DNA from: Candidatus Babela massiliensis
GTDB taxonomy: Bacteria > Babelota > Babeliae > Babelales > Babelaceae
DNA: 64,000 nt
Direction of reading: 5' to 3'
Assembly (NCBI RefSeq): GCF_000513475.1
Contig: NC_023003.1
Coordinates: forward strand, 124,001-188,000
Shown: one piece after another, positions 24,737 to 34,044 of the stretch
Layout of the letters: each line of letters starts with the position of its first letter
Position numbering within the stretch: position 1 is the stretch's first letter
Notes under the pieces: generated by a model
What the model was told of the DNA's origin: nothing
Databases searched by the model: none
The model's input: the letters and a program-made list of their open reading frames with translations, nothing else
Made by a program: the position numbers and the translations under genes

Positions 24737-25915
24737 ATGAAAAAATTTTACAAGCACCTTTTAATATTGATAACTATTTTGAACTTTTTTTACCAAATAT
24801 ATTCATTTGACAGAAGTTTTTTTTATCGTGCTTCTTCTTTTTGGGATGAACCACGGTTTGATAGAAATTGGCTAACAACTATTAATACTCAAATTGCTGG
24901 TGGTACTACATCATGCTCCAGAAACGGTTGTAGCGACAAAGTACCTTTATTCGGATTATATGGCCCTGAAAGCTTACTAATAGGCCAAGATTATAGAAAG
25001 ATTATGTTTACTGGATACTTTGATATATTTGAAGTTAACTTAAATATCTATCAAAATTTTACTAATGGTCTTTTCTTACATGTTCATGTTCCGGCTGTTT
25101 CTGCGCAAATATTTCCTGATAGTTGTAAAGAATATAATAGAGATTGTTCTTTATTCTCACGATTTAAGCAAAGAGATCTAATTATGCTAAAAGATTCTCT
25201 AAAAGGTTGTGACTTAAGTTTAAGATCAATAAGAAATCGAGGATTTTCGGATACTAGTGTATTTTTAGGATGGACTATAAATTACGAAGATACTAATTAT
25301 CTTGATTATATAGACGGAGCTTTTCAATTAGGAGCTCTATTTCCTACAGGTAAAAAAAAGAATCCTAATCTAGTATTTGATATTCCTTTTGGATATGGAG
25401 GCCATTATGGAATAACATGGTTAATAGATATAGCCATAGGAGGATACGATTGGTTAACTTTTGGTATTCATAATGATGGAGTAGGATTTTTTGACACAAC
25501 ACAATGTATATCAATAAGAACTCAAGAAAGTAAAACTGGAATTATAAGACTAGAAAAAGCAATAACCAAAATAAAATCTGGTCCAGTTTATAGAACAGGC
25601 GCTTACATAAAAGCAGATCATGTTTGCTGGGGTCTTTCAATCCTTACTGGATTCAGCTTTGAACAGAAAGATAAAAGTAAAATTATTTGCCTAAATTCAG
25701 AATTAAGCAAAAATATAGCCAATAATGATGAAATCTTAAAAAAATGGAATAGATGGAATCTGAATATTTTAGCAGAATATGATTTTGCTAAATATAATAG
25801 ATTATTTAATCCTTTTGTATCTATTCTTTATAATTACACCATCACCGGTAAAAGAATCTTTACCACTAATATGATCGGAGGATATTTCGGATTTAATATC
25901 GACTGGTGCTTTTAA
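24737..25915 (+). CDS. secreted, probably outer-membrane beta-barrel protein
   Basis: 392 aa. Signal peptide cut near I-Y-S-F-D. The mature protein is rich in Gly, Tyr, Phe and Trp with alternating short strands (for example G-A-F-Q-L-G-A-L-F-P-T-G, A-I-G-G-Y-D-W-L-T-F-G) and ends I-D-W-C-F, an aromatic C-terminus expected for an outer-membrane barrel recognised by BamA. Four early Cys may form disulfides. No family recognised with certainty. Its last 114 nt overlap a convergent gene. Confidence 0.75.
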   Translation: MKKFYKHLLILITILNFFYQIYSFDRSFFYRASSFWDEPRFDRNWLTTINTQIAGGTTSCSRNGCSDKVPLFGLYGPESLLIGQDYRKIMFTGYFDIFEVNLNIYQNFTNGLFLHVHVPAVSAQIFPDSCKEYNRDCSLFSRFKQRDLIMLKDSLKGCDLSLRSIRNRGFSDTSVFLGWTINYEDTNYLDYIDGAFQLGALFPTGKKKNPNLVFDIPFGYGGHYGITWLIDIAIGGYDWLTFGIHNDGVGFFDTTQCISIRTQESKTGIIRLEKAITKIKSGPVYRTGAYIKADHVCWGLSILTGFSFEQKDKSKIICLNSELSKNIANNDEILKKWNRWNLNILAEYDFAKYNRLFNPFVSILYNYTITGKRIFTTNMIGGYFGFNIDWCF

Positions 25916-26278
25916 TAAGAACAGAACCTCTCTTAAAATGTCGCAACTCAAAGTAAATTTTTTAGTATTAATATTACCAAAAACTTCATTAAAATTTTTA
26001 AATATTGATTCTATTAAATTTATTAATTCCGTTTTATCATTATTATAACTAATATCCGATATAGATTTTAAATAATCATGACGTAACGATTTAATTTCTT
26101 TAAATAACACATTTACAAACTCTTCCTTCTGCTCCTGGGTAGTATAAATAGCTCTTACTAGATCTATTTTGTCCCATATCTTCATAGATTTAGAAGTAAG
26201 ATTGCAATAATTATTCTTAGAAGAGATAATAAAACTATAAAAAATAACTAAATAAAATAAACAATTTCTTTTAAACAT
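25802..26278 (-). CDS. small secreted protein of unknown function
   Basis: 158 aa with a signal-type N-terminus (L-F-Y-L-V-I-F-Y-S-F-I-I-S-S) and a helical mature part. Its final ~38 codons overlap, in the opposite direction, the end of the outer-membrane-like gene. The non-overlapping part has plausible amino-acid composition, so I consider it real, but the overlap lowers confidence. No Shine-Dalgarno is evident. Confidence 0.55.
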   Translation of the reverse strand: MFKRNCLFYLVIFYSFIISSKNNYCNLTSKSMKIWDKIDLVRAIYTTQEQKEEFVNVLFKEIKSLRHDYLKSISDISYNNDKTELINLIESIFKNFNEVFGNINTKKFTLSCDILREVLFLLKAPVDIKSEISSDHISGKDSFTGDGVIIKNRYKRIK

Positions 26279-26386
26279 ATTAATTCTACATACTAAATAA
26301 ATTTATATATCACATTAAAAGAATTGCAAATTGTATTTAGCAAAGTCAATAATTATTAATAAATAATAAGTAAATGGATAAAAAAA

Positions 26387-26423
26387 CAGATATCAAATAA
26401 ATATAATATCCATTTGATATCTG
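26387..26423 (-). terminator. intrinsic terminator of the pgsA-ssb operon
   Basis: Perfect 12-bp stem (26387-26398 with 26412-26423); on the minus strand it is followed by seven U. It lies 21 nt after the ssb stop. Confidence 0.9.
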
Positions 26424-26444
26424 CTAAATTTTTCGAAAAAATTT

Positions 26445-26912
26445 TTAAAAAGGAAGATCATCTTCAAAAGGCATCTCGTCTTTTGCTAGAATATCAGAAG
26501 CTTTGCTTCTTAAACTGTTATTTGAACGAGAACCAAATTGATTATCAAAAGAATCGCCTTGAGCATTATCACTTTGTTGATTAGAAGATCCTAAAAATAC
26601 CACTTTCTCAGCCACAATTGAATGTCTTCTTTTAATTTGTCCTTCAGATTCCCACTGATCATATTTCAAGCGACCTTCAACCAAAACTGGACGGCCTTTT
26701 TCCAGATATTGTTTACAGCTTTCTGCTTGATTACCCCATACGTCTACATCTATATAACAAACCTCTTGTACTAAAGTTCCATTTTGTTTATTTTTAAATT
26801 GACGGTTAGACGCTATACTTAACTTACAAACTGCTTGACCTGAAGATTGTTGCTTATAATCTGGATCTCTAGTAAGATTACCAATTATAATAATTCTATT
26901 AAAACTTGCCAT
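26445..26912 (-). CDS. ssb: single-stranded DNA-binding protein
   Basis: About 155 aa. ATG at 26912 has AAGGTG 7 nt upstream and gives the usual M-A-S-F-N-R-I-I-I-I-G-N-L-T-R-D-P start; an in-frame ATG 33 nt earlier is rejected. The OB fold (residues 1-105), a Gln/Ser/Asn-rich linker and the acidic tail M-P-F-E-D-D-L-P-F are all present, so the tail can recruit repair and replication partners. Last gene of a unit with pgsA and a membrane-anchored helical protein. Confidence 0.97.
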   Translation of the reverse strand: MASFNRIIIIGNLTRDPDYKQQSSGQAVCKLSIASNRQFKNKQNGTLVQEVCYIDVDVWGNQAESCKQYLEKGRPVLVEGRLKYDQWESEGQIKRRHSIVAEKVVFLGSSNQQSDNAQGDSFDNQFGSRSNNSLRSKASDILAKDEMPFEDDLPF

Positions 26913-26913
26913 G

Positions 26914-27324
26914 TTAACACCTTTCTTTGTTTTTGTCTTTTTCAATAAAATTAGTACGAGCCATTTTAAAAAACTCTACTATTTTACTCATATGTTTATC
27001 ATTATCATCTTTTATTATTTTCAATTTATTTAAAGATTCTTCAAGCTCTCTTTTAGAAGCTTTGACTAATGGAGAATTTTTTTCATTATTAGCTAATTGA
27101 ATAATAGCTCTATATATCTCTTGTTGATTATGAGCTATACTTTCTATCATTTTAGAATTTTGATTTAAAATTATACCTAAAGTTTCAGCTATTTCTTGTT
27201 TAATTTGACCAATTGAACGTCTTCTTGATGGGGTTGATAAAAAATTATCTGAAAAACTGTAAAAAATTGCAATAACTGACAATATAAGACTAAAACTAAT
27301 TAGTTTTCTAAGTTTAAATTTCAT
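26914..27324 (-). CDS. membrane-anchored coiled-coil protein
   Basis: 136 aa with one N-terminal membrane segment (residues 8-24) and a long charged helix that is probably a coiled coil. No domain recognised. Its ATG overlaps the pgsA stop by 4 nt and its own stop is one nt from the ssb start, so it is translated in a chain with both. Confidence 0.7.
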   Translation of the reverse strand: MKFKLRKLISFSLILSVIAIFYSFSDNFLSTPSRRRSIGQIKQEIAETLGIILNQNSKMIESIAHNQQEIYRAIIQLANNEKNSPLVKASKRELEESLNKLKIIKDDNDKHMSKIVEFFKMARTNFIEKDKNKERC

Positions 27325-27881
27325 ACTATAAACTCCTTAAAAGCTTGAAAAGAATAGTGCATTAGTGTTAATAAATTTAACACAGTAATAAAATACAAGA
27401 ATATATAAAAAATATTATTTAAGATATCGCTATCTATTTTTAAGATAATCGAACTCAAAATAAAAATAACAAAAAGTATCTGAAAAAAAGTATTCAATTT
27501 GCCTAGAACACTAGGTTTAATTTTAAAATTTATTCTATATACGCAATTTAAAATTAATGACCCGGATATTAATATAAGTTCTTTAAATATTATAATCACA
27601 GTAAACCATGAAGGAATCAAAAATAGATTATTTTCTATAAATAAAAGACTTATATAACATGAAATCAGTAGTATCTTATCGGCCAACGGATCTAATAAAG
27701 TTCCTATATAACTTTCTTGATTTAAAATTCTTGCTAAAAATCCATCTAGAATATCTGTAAATGCAGCAAATAAAAATAATGTTATTGAAACATGCCAATT
27801 ACCTGATAATATATTTTTTACAATAAATGGAGTAAAAAAAATTCTTGAAATAGTAAGTAAATTAGAAATATTTAAATACAA
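27321..27881 (-). CDS. pgsA: CDP-alcohol phosphatidyltransferase, probably phosphatidylglycerophosphate synthase
   Basis: 186 aa with about five membrane segments. The catalytic motif D-x2-D-G-x2-A-R-x8-G-x3-D-x3-D is complete (D-I-L-D-G-F-L-A-R near residue 40 through L-L-D-P-L-A-D-K). Length and sequence fit PgsA, which makes the precursor of phosphatidylglycerol at the inner membrane. Start codon is TTG with AAAGG 6 nt upstream. Other CDP-alcohol transferases share the motif, so the exact alcohol acceptor is probable rather than proven. Confidence 0.88.
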   Translation of the reverse strand: MYLNISNLLTISRIFFTPFIVKNILSGNWHVSITLFLFAAFTDILDGFLARILNQESYIGTLLDPLADKILLISCYISLLFIENNLFLIPSWFTVIIIFKELILISGSLILNCVYRINFKIKPSVLGKLNTFFQILFVIFILSSIILKIDSDILNNIFYIFLYFITVLNLLTLMHYSFQAFKEFIV

Positions 27882-27947
27882 TTTTAGCCTTTATCAATAT
27901 ACTTTTCACACTTTAAAATTAACATATAAATCTAAAAATGTCCAAAA

Positions 27948-29384
27948 CTATGACCGAATATAATTTAATAATTCATCAATAGTTTTTGCAAAAGGGGTAT
28001 GTGTAATTTCAAAAAAATTATCCTTAGTTATATCAATTACCATACCATTATCTGAAGTTATTAACATATTGCTATAAAGATTGGTCACCTGTCGTTTTCT
28101 AACTTCTTTTAGATCAGTATTTGGAACAAAAAAATGTGGCTCAATCGAATAAAATAATTGACCAGTTTTACTATTCCATATTTTTATACCATCATCAGAA
28201 CAAGTAACTAGAAACTCTTTATTTGGACTTATTTGAACCATATTTATATAGTTTTCATGCACAAAATTATAAATACACTCGTGTGTATCTAAATCCCAAA
28301 ATTTAGCAGTATTATCATAGGATCCAGTCAATAAATATCTCCCATCTCTACTAATAGAAATTGAAGTAATTATATTATCATGCTTAAAAGTTCCTTTAAG
28401 TTCTCCGGTTTCTATATCCCACATTTTTACTTTAAAATCATAAGAACCGGTAAAAATAAAGCCTTGATTTATACTTATTACTGAGATATTTTTCTCATGA
28501 GCTTCCCACTCGCTTAAAAATTCTTTTTTATTAATATCAAATAATTTAATTTTACCTTCTTTATCAGATATAACTAAAACATTATCTGATAATTCACAAA
28601 TTCCTATAGTATCTTTAAAAGTGGTTTGAAAAAACGGTACAGGCAAATCACTTTCCTCTACTTCCTCAGCATTATCATAAGGAACTAACTCAGCTATAGT
28701 AGCATTGCTTTTTTTGTCCAAAATTATGACATGACCAGTATTAGTAATCAATATAATGAAATTATTATCAGGACTTATAAGCAAATTTTTCACTCTTTTA
28801 TCACTAGAAAAACAAGATAGCTCATTTCCATCTAAAGACCAAAGCTTAATTTTATTATCTTTAGATGCTGTAGCTATAAAAGAATTATCATTACTGATTG
28901 CAATACTTGTTATACCACTATTATTATTAAAATTCTTTTTTTGTATTACTAAACCTGAATCTATTTCGTATAAAACAATAGTATCTTCACCCACAATCGT
29001 TACTATATATTTTTTATCATTACTAACAGTACTATAGGTAATATCTCTTATCTGTCTATTAACTGTTTGCTTAAGCTTAAATAACTTTTCAAAGTAATTC
29101 GATATTAAATTACTTTTGATAATCTCTGCTATTTCTTCAGGCATTATATTAATTAAAGAATCAGTTAAAATAACTTTGCCATCCAAAATATGTTTTATCA
29201 GAGCTTTGGCTGATGAATTTGATAAACAATCTGGAATAATTAATTTCTTTTCTATTACAGGAAGTTGATAATGTATTTTTTGTTTTTTCAAATCTGAACT
29301 AAGAGGATTATCCATACAAATTATATGGTTATTAATTGTAACTATAGCAGTCACTATTAAAAAATTTTTCAAAAAAGAGGACAT
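27948..29384 (-). CDS. secreted WD40-repeat protein
   Basis: 478 aa. Signal peptide ends N-N-H-I-I-C-M (residue 24). Residues 72-105 (L-I-N-I-M-P-E-E-I-A-E-I-I) may be a shortened F-box-like helix pair. From about 115 to 430 there are some seven WD40 blades; the clearest are K-L-W-S-L-D-G, G-S-Y-D-F-K-V-K-M-W-D, G-S-Y-D-N-T-A-K-F-W-D and S-D-D-G-I-K-I-W. Beta-propellers of this kind bind proteins or peptides, and F-box plus WD40 is the plan of eukaryotic FBXW proteins. Monocistronic. Confidence 0.88.
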   Translation of the reverse strand: MSSFLKNFLIVTAIVTINNHIICMDNPLSSDLKKQKIHYQLPVIEKKLIIPDCLSNSSAKALIKHILDGKVILTDSLINIMPEEIAEIIKSNLISNYFEKLFKLKQTVNRQIRDITYSTVSNDKKYIVTIVGEDTIVLYEIDSGLVIQKKNFNNNSGITSIAISNDNSFIATASKDNKIKLWSLDGNELSCFSSDKRVKNLLISPDNNFIILITNTGHVIILDKKSNATIAELVPYDNAEEVEESDLPVPFFQTTFKDTIGICELSDNVLVISDKEGKIKLFDINKKEFLSEWEAHEKNISVISINQGFIFTGSYDFKVKMWDIETGELKGTFKHDNIITSISISRDGRYLLTGSYDNTAKFWDLDTHECIYNFVHENYINMVQISPNKEFLVTCSDDGIKIWNSKTGQLFYSIEPHFFVPNTDLKEVRKRQVTNLYSNMLITSDNGMVIDITKDNFFEITHTPFAKTIDELLNYIRS

Positions 29385-29548
29385 AATATTTTCTCTGTAT
29401 TTTTAATATTTTTATTATATTTTGATTACATTTAGAAATAATAATAGATTTTGTCTACTATCTATAATAGTACAATATTAATATTTTTTTGCAAATTTTA
29501 TAATAAAGAATAAATTAATCTTATTTGTGATATCTAAATATAAAGAAA

Positions 29549-30370
29549 TTAACTGTTACCTAAAATATTAATTTCTTCATCCACTAAATAAACTCGTTCA
29601 ATATTAAGAGCTTTACCTGTATCTGTATCTATTTCTATAACTACACCACACATAACCATAGGACCTTCAGTTTCTACTGAAAACCTAACAGGCATTTGAC
29701 TAATCATGGACTGTATAATAGGAGCTTTTTTCATTCCAATCATAGAATTTAAAGCTCCTACCATACCAAGATCTGTTATATAAGCTGTACCATTTTTTAA
29801 TATACGAGAGTCAGCAGTTTGAATATGAGTATGAGTACCTACTACAGCACTGACTTTTCCATCAAGATAGTATCCTATAGCTTGTTTTTCAGCCGTGGCT
29901 TCTGCATGAAAATCAACTATAATTATATTAGTTTTACTTTTTAAATATGTCAGAATTGTATCAACAGTCTTAAACGGACAAGAAACTTGTTCACGCATAA
30001 AAGTTCTACCCTGCAGATTAATTACCCCGACAGTAAAATGACCACAAGTAAAAACAGTAGCTCCCGTACCGGGACATTCACTTGGAAAATTCGCTGGACG
30101 TAAAAGATCTCTATTTTCATTTAAATATTGATATATTTCATGCTTTGCCCAAATATGATTACCTGAAGTTACAATATCTACTTTATTATGCTTAAAAAAG
30201 TTCATACCTTTCAAAGTTATCCCTCTACCATCAGCTGCACTATTTTCTCCATTAACAATAATAGCATCTACCTGATATTTCTCTTTTAAGGTACCAATAT
30301 GCTTTTGAAACATTTGACATCCACTAGAACCAACTACATCTCCAATTAAAAGTACTTTTATTTTACTCAT
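29549..30370 (-). CDS. ymdB: YmdB-family metallophosphoesterase
   Basis: 273 aa, the standard size. Motifs of the calcineurin-like fold are in order: G-D-V-V-G-S (residues 9-14), N-G-E-N-S-A (40-45), T-S-G-N-H-I-W near 69, D-F-H-A-E-A-T near 152, and G-T-H-T-H-I-Q-T near 178. Family members hydrolyse cyclic nucleotides, with preference for 2',3'- or 3',5'-forms. Immediately downstream of rny, a conserved pairing in many bacteria. Confidence 0.95.
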   Translation of the reverse strand: MSKIKVLLIGDVVGSSGCQMFQKHIGTLKEKYQVDAIIVNGENSAADGRGITLKGMNFFKHNKVDIVTSGNHIWAKHEIYQYLNENRDLLRPANFPSECPGTGATVFTCGHFTVGVINLQGRTFMREQVSCPFKTVDTILTYLKSKTNIIIVDFHAEATAEKQAIGYYLDGKVSAVVGTHTHIQTADSRILKNGTAYITDLGMVGALNSMIGMKKAPIIQSMISQMPVRFSVETEGPMVMCGVVIEIDTDTGKALNIERVYLVDEEINILGNS

Positions 30371-30429
30371 TAAATTTTACCTAATTATACTAATATAAAA
30401 ATTGTTTAAAAATCTAAATAGCCAAATTA

Positions 30430-31989
30430 TTATTTAGCATATTCAATAGCACGTTTCTCTCTTATAACATTTACTTTAATTTGTCCCGGAAAACTCATCT
30501 CTTTTTCTATTTTATGAGCCACTTCTCGAGCTAATATCATTGCTTTTTCATCATCCAATATTTCTTCTTCAACAATAATTCTTACTTCTCTACCTGCTTG
30601 AAGAGCATACGCTTTTTTCACACCTTCAAAACCTTGACAGATTTCTTCTAATTTCTCAAGTCTTTTAATATAAGTTGATAGTGTCTCACGTCTGGCTCCT
30701 GGTCGAGAGGCAGATATAGTATCAGCTATCATAACTATAAGACTATAAATAGATATTGCTGGCACTTCTTCATGATGAGCCGCTATAGCATTTACTATGA
30801 TAGGATCTTCGCCACATCTTTTTGCAATATCAGCACCAATTATCGCATGAGGACCTTCCACTTCTGCTGAAACAGCTTTTCCTATATCATGCAATAAACC
30901 GCCTCTTAACGCTAATTCAGGATGAGGAAGGCCTAATTCTTCAGCTATCATACGAGCAAATAAACCTACTTCTACACTATGAACTAATACATTTTGCGAA
31001 AAACTGGTTCTGAAATGTAATTTTCCAAGTAAAGATATAATTTCGGGCTTTATACCTTGCAAATTAAATTGCAAAACAGCATTTTTACCATACTCTTGTA
31101 TTATTTCTTCGATCTCTTTTTCTGTTTGATGAACAGTTTCTTCAATCTTAGTAGGATTAATTCTACCATCACTAATTAATTTTTCTAATGAACGTCTGGC
31201 AACTTCTCTTCTTATTGGGTTAAATCCAGAAATAGTAATAATTTCAGGAGTTTCACCAATTACAAATTCCATGCCAGTTGCAAGCTCTAAAGATTTTATA
31301 TTTCGGCCTTCTTTACCAATTATTCTGCCTTTCATTTCATCACTCGGTAAATGAATAACTCCAGAAGATGCAGGTGAAACTTGATCTGCAGTATAACGTT
31401 GCATAGCTGTAACTATAATATTAACAGCCTTTTCTTTTGCAAAATGACGAGCCTCTTCTTCAACCTTTTGAACATACTTTTCATTTGATAAGCGAACTTC
31501 ATTTTCCAAAGAATCAAATAAAGCTTGACGCGCTTCATCTTTGCTCATACCACTTATAGATTCTAATTTAAGAATCAGTTCTTCATATAAGCTTTTTAAC
31601 TTTTGTTCATTTGCTCTTTGAATATCCGCTGTACGAGAAACTGTACGCTCTTTTTGCTGGAGCTCTTTTCTCAAATCCTCAAGACGCTGATCTTTATTTT
31701 CTATAGCTTCATATTTAGAATTTAATTTAGCTTGAAATCTCTCAAGTTCTGCTCTTTCTTTTTTAATCTCTAAGTCAAATTCTGTTCTTTTTTTATACAG
31801 TTCATCTTTCAGCTTTATTAAAGCTTCTTTTTTTTCAGTTTCTATATCTCTTTTAACGCTTTCTAACTTCGCTTGTGCTTCCTCAATTAACCTTTGAGCA
31901 ATAAAGCTCTTTTTATAACCATACATAAGCAACAACAATGCCACAACTATTAGCGCTGCGGCAACAAACATAAAAATTAAACTAAACAT
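30430..31989 (-). CDS. rny: ribonuclease Y
   Basis: 519 aa: N-terminal membrane segment (residues 5-22), long coiled coil to about 190, KH domain with G-R-I-I-G-K-E-G-R-N-I-K-S-L-E, and HD domain with L-L-H-D-I-G-K-A. This endoribonuclease starts mRNA decay at the membrane. Followed after 59 nt by ymdB, so a decay operon. Confidence 0.97.
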   Translation of the reverse strand: MFSLIFMFVAAALIVVALLLLMYGYKKSFIAQRLIEEAQAKLESVKRDIETEKKEALIKLKDELYKKRTEFDLEIKKERAELERFQAKLNSKYEAIENKDQRLEDLRKELQQKERTVSRTADIQRANEQKLKSLYEELILKLESISGMSKDEARQALFDSLENEVRLSNEKYVQKVEEEARHFAKEKAVNIIVTAMQRYTADQVSPASSGVIHLPSDEMKGRIIGKEGRNIKSLELATGMEFVIGETPEIITISGFNPIRREVARRSLEKLISDGRINPTKIEETVHQTEKEIEEIIQEYGKNAVLQFNLQGIKPEIISLLGKLHFRTSFSQNVLVHSVEVGLFARMIAEELGLPHPELALRGGLLHDIGKAVSAEVEGPHAIIGADIAKRCGEDPIIVNAIAAHHEEVPAISIYSLIVMIADTISASRPGARRETLSTYIKRLEKLEEICQGFEGVKKAYALQAGREVRIIVEEEILDDEKAMILAREVAHKIEKEMSFPGQIKVNVIREKRAIEYAK

Positions 31990-32112
31990 CGTCTCTTCTT
32001 CCTATACTTTAAAAAAATTAATTTAAAAACAAATTAATTACCTATAGACTACCAAAATATAAGAGAATTAAAACATTAAGAAATAAGATAAATAAAAATA
32101 GGAAATCAATAT

Positions 32113-32139
32113 ACCCTCCCGAAAGAATTTGGGGAGGGT
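32113..32139 (-). terminator. hairpin terminator after zapA
   Basis: Eight-bp GC-rich stem ACCCTCCC (32113-32120) with GGGAGGGT (32132-32139), directly after the zapA stop. The U-tail is short, so termination may be partial. Confidence 0.7.
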
Positions 32140-32142
32140 TAT

Positions 32143-32454
32143 TTAGAATTTTTCGATATTTAATTGAGCAGTTTCCATATCGATAAAACTAAGTAATTTG
32201 TCGCTATACTCTTGAAAATGCTCAATAGTCTCTTTAGCCTTTAAAGACCTACTTGCAAACTGAAGTGCAACAAGTATGCCGATTTTATTCAACTCAGTAT
32301 CAGGATATTTTTTTATAATTTCTTTGATATATCCATCTACCAATTCTGCAGCACTAATGAGATGTTTTTCAGATTCGTCACTTACAAGAAAATAACTCTC
32401 TCCAAAAATTGAGATTTGATATTTTCTCAATTTATTATCATATATATTATTCAT
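32143..32454 (-). CDS. zapA: cell division protein ZapA
   Basis: 103 aa. Begins with the strand-rich I-S-I-F-G-E-S-Y-F-L, followed by S-D-E-S-E-K-H-L-I-S-A-A-E-L-V, the pattern of ZapA, and a C-terminal helix for tetramer formation. ZapA cross-links FtsZ filaments. Its ATG overlaps the stop of the coiled-coil gene upstream by 4 nt. The 6S RNA gene often found near zapA is not obvious here. Confidence 0.85.
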   Translation of the reverse strand: MNNIYDNKLRKYQISIFGESYFLVSDESEKHLISAAELVDGYIKEIIKKYPDTELNKIGILVALQFASRSLKAKETIEHFQEYSDKLLSFIDMETAQLNIEKF

Positions 32455-32726
32455 CTCTCTTCTTGTTTAACCTCAACGAGTCGATCGATATTTCTAATTA
32501 ACTCATCAACTACTTCTTTTGTTAAAAATCTTTCTTGATTTAATTGATCAATACTTTGACTTTCTTGAAGTAGAGAATTTTCTGCTGATTCTAAGCGACT
32601 AATTAGCTCCTCTCTCTCTTTGATTAGCTGGGCATTAAGATTCTTTTCTTCTTTAAGTAACTCTAAAACATTAGCAATCTTTTTCTCAAGAACACTTAAT
32701 ACTTCAAGGGAATTAGGTATTTCCAT
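32451..32726 (-). CDS. small coiled-coil protein preceding ZapA
   Basis: 91 aa, almost all heptad-like helix rich in Glu, Leu and Gln. Good Shine-Dalgarno (AAGGAGAAG) before the ATG. Coupled to zapA by a 4-nt overlap, so a division role similar to ZapB is a fair guess, but there is no specific motif. Confidence 0.75.
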   Translation of the reverse strand: MEIPNSLEVLSVLEKKIANVLELLKEEKNLNAQLIKEREELISRLESAENSLLQESQSIDQLNQERFLTKEVVDELIRNIDRLVEVKQEER

Positions 32727-32843
32727 ATCGTCTTCTCCTTTTATTACAAGGGTTTATATTGAAGCTGAATTTAACCCTAACTCCCAGTCTTTGTCAAGAT
32801 AAGAAAATAATATTAATTTATTTCTTAATTAAATTGTTAATTA

Positions 32844-33191
32844 TTAATGGTTTACAAATTCAACAATTTGGCTAAATACTTGAGGATCATAAACTGCTAT
32901 TTGACTAAGCATCTTACGGTTAATCTCAACATTTGCATTTTTCAAGTTATGAATTAGAATGTTATATTTAGTATTATTAGTTTCTGCTGCAGCTTTAATA
33001 CGCATAATGAAAAGAGAACGCATATCTCTCTTTCTCATCTTTCTACCTTTAAAGGCAAAAGCCATTGCACGTAACAAAGTCTCTTTAGCACGTTTAAAAA
33101 TATTTTTACGCTGTCCCCAAAAACCTTTTGTTTGTTTTAAAAGTTTTTTATGACGTTTTTTGGTCATTACCCCGCGTTTAATTCTAGTCAT
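32844..33191 (-). CDS. rplT: 50S ribosomal protein L20
   Basis: 115 aa, with the basic N-terminal R-I-K-R-G-V-M-T-K-K-R-H-K-K-L-L-K extension that reaches 23S rRNA and the globular end with D-P-Q-V-F. L20 also represses its own operon in several bacteria. Lies after rpmI, as usual; AGGA before the ATG. Confidence 0.97.
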   Translation of the reverse strand: MTRIKRGVMTKKRHKKLLKQTKGFWGQRKNIFKRAKETLLRAMAFAFKGRKMRKRDMRSLFIMRIKAAAETNNTKYNILIHNLKNANVEINRKMLSQIAVYDPQVFSQIVEFVNH

Positions 33192-33240
33192 TTTTTATCC
33201 TGATATTGTGTATTGTACTTTTTGTTTTTAATATTTTTAA

Positions 33241-33435
33241 TTAATATGGCAACAATGGCGCAATATGATTTATATCACACTTTGCTATATATAAATCAGT
33301 TCTCAAATTACGTTTTCTTTTTGCTGATTTTTTGGTCAACAAATGGCGACGAAATGGCCTTGCTGCTTTAATTAAACCATTACCAACTTTTTTAAAACGT
33401 TTTTTTGCACCTGAATGAGTTTTAACTTTAGGCAT
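33241..33435 (-). CDS. rpmI: 50S ribosomal protein L35
   Basis: 64 aa, basic, starts M-P-K-V-K-T-H-S-G-A-K-K-R-F-K and contains H-L-L-T-K-K-S-A-K-R-K-R, diagnostic of L35. Shine-Dalgarno AAGGA. Between infC and rplT in the conserved order. Confidence 0.97.
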   Translation of the reverse strand: MPKVKTHSGAKKRFKKVGNGLIKAARPFRRHLLTKKSAKRKRNLRTDLYIAKCDINHIAPLLPY

Positions 33436-33478
33436 TTATAAATCCTTATTATCTTGATTGTCTTATTTTTATGTTAAT

Positions 33479-34030
33479 TTATTTTTTTAAATAATAAACT
33501 CGTGACCATGAATTAGATGTTTTTGCATCTTTTTCTTGAACCAGTTTATTAAGACCTAACTGTTCAAAAGAATTATTAATTTTATCAAAAAACTCTAATC
33601 CTCGCTCATTTAACCCTACTGCTTCTCGACCTTTAAACATTAAGGTTATTTTTACATGTTTAAGATCTTTAAGAAACTGAGCTGCTTGATTAATTTTTGT
33701 TTGATAATCATGCTCTCCAATTTTAGGCCGGAGCTTAATTTCTTTAACCTGAATAGTTTTTTGGTGCTTTTTGGCATCTGCTATTTGTTTTTTCTTAGCA
33801 TACAAGGCTTTGCCAAAATCTAAAATTTTAGCAACTGGATAACCTTCTCCACCCTGGTCTGCCATTAAAACTAAATCCAGACCCGCATCTAAAGCTAATT
33901 TTAATGCTTCTTTTTTAGACAAAACACCTAAATTTTTACCATCATAAGAGATAACTTGCATCTTATCAAAAAGAATTTTTTCATTAACAGCAGGTATTGA
34001 TTTGCCATCTATCTTTGATTTCAATGTAAT
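33479..34030 (-). CDS. infC: translation initiation factor IF-3
   Basis: About 181-183 aa. N-domain with E-A-L-K-L-A-L-D-A-G-L-D-L-V-L, linker, C-domain with V-K-E-I-K-L-R-P-K-I-G-E-H-D-Y and M-F-K-G-R-E. No ATG is available at the start. In frame are ATT (34030-34028) and TTG (34024-34022); AGGGAG (34040-34035) is 4 nt from the ATT and 10 from the TTG. ATT is the classic self-regulating infC start in enterobacteria, so I extend to it, with TTG as the alternative. Only 14-20 nt after recA. Confidence 0.93.
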   Translation of the reverse strand: MTLKSKIDGKSIPAVNEKILFDKMQVISYDGKNLGVLSKKEALKLALDAGLDLVLMADQGGEGYPVAKILDFGKALYAKKKQIADAKKHQKTIQVKEIKLRPKIGEHDYQTKINQAAQFLKDLKHVKITLMFKGREAVGLNERGLEFFDKINNSFEQLGLNKLVQEKDAKTSNSWSRVYYLKK

Positions 34031-34044
34031 TGTGCTCCCTTTAA

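Noticed and set aside
32140-32850. Possible 6S RNA near zapA
   Set aside because: The region is filled by two coupled genes; no long rod-like inverted repeat was seen.
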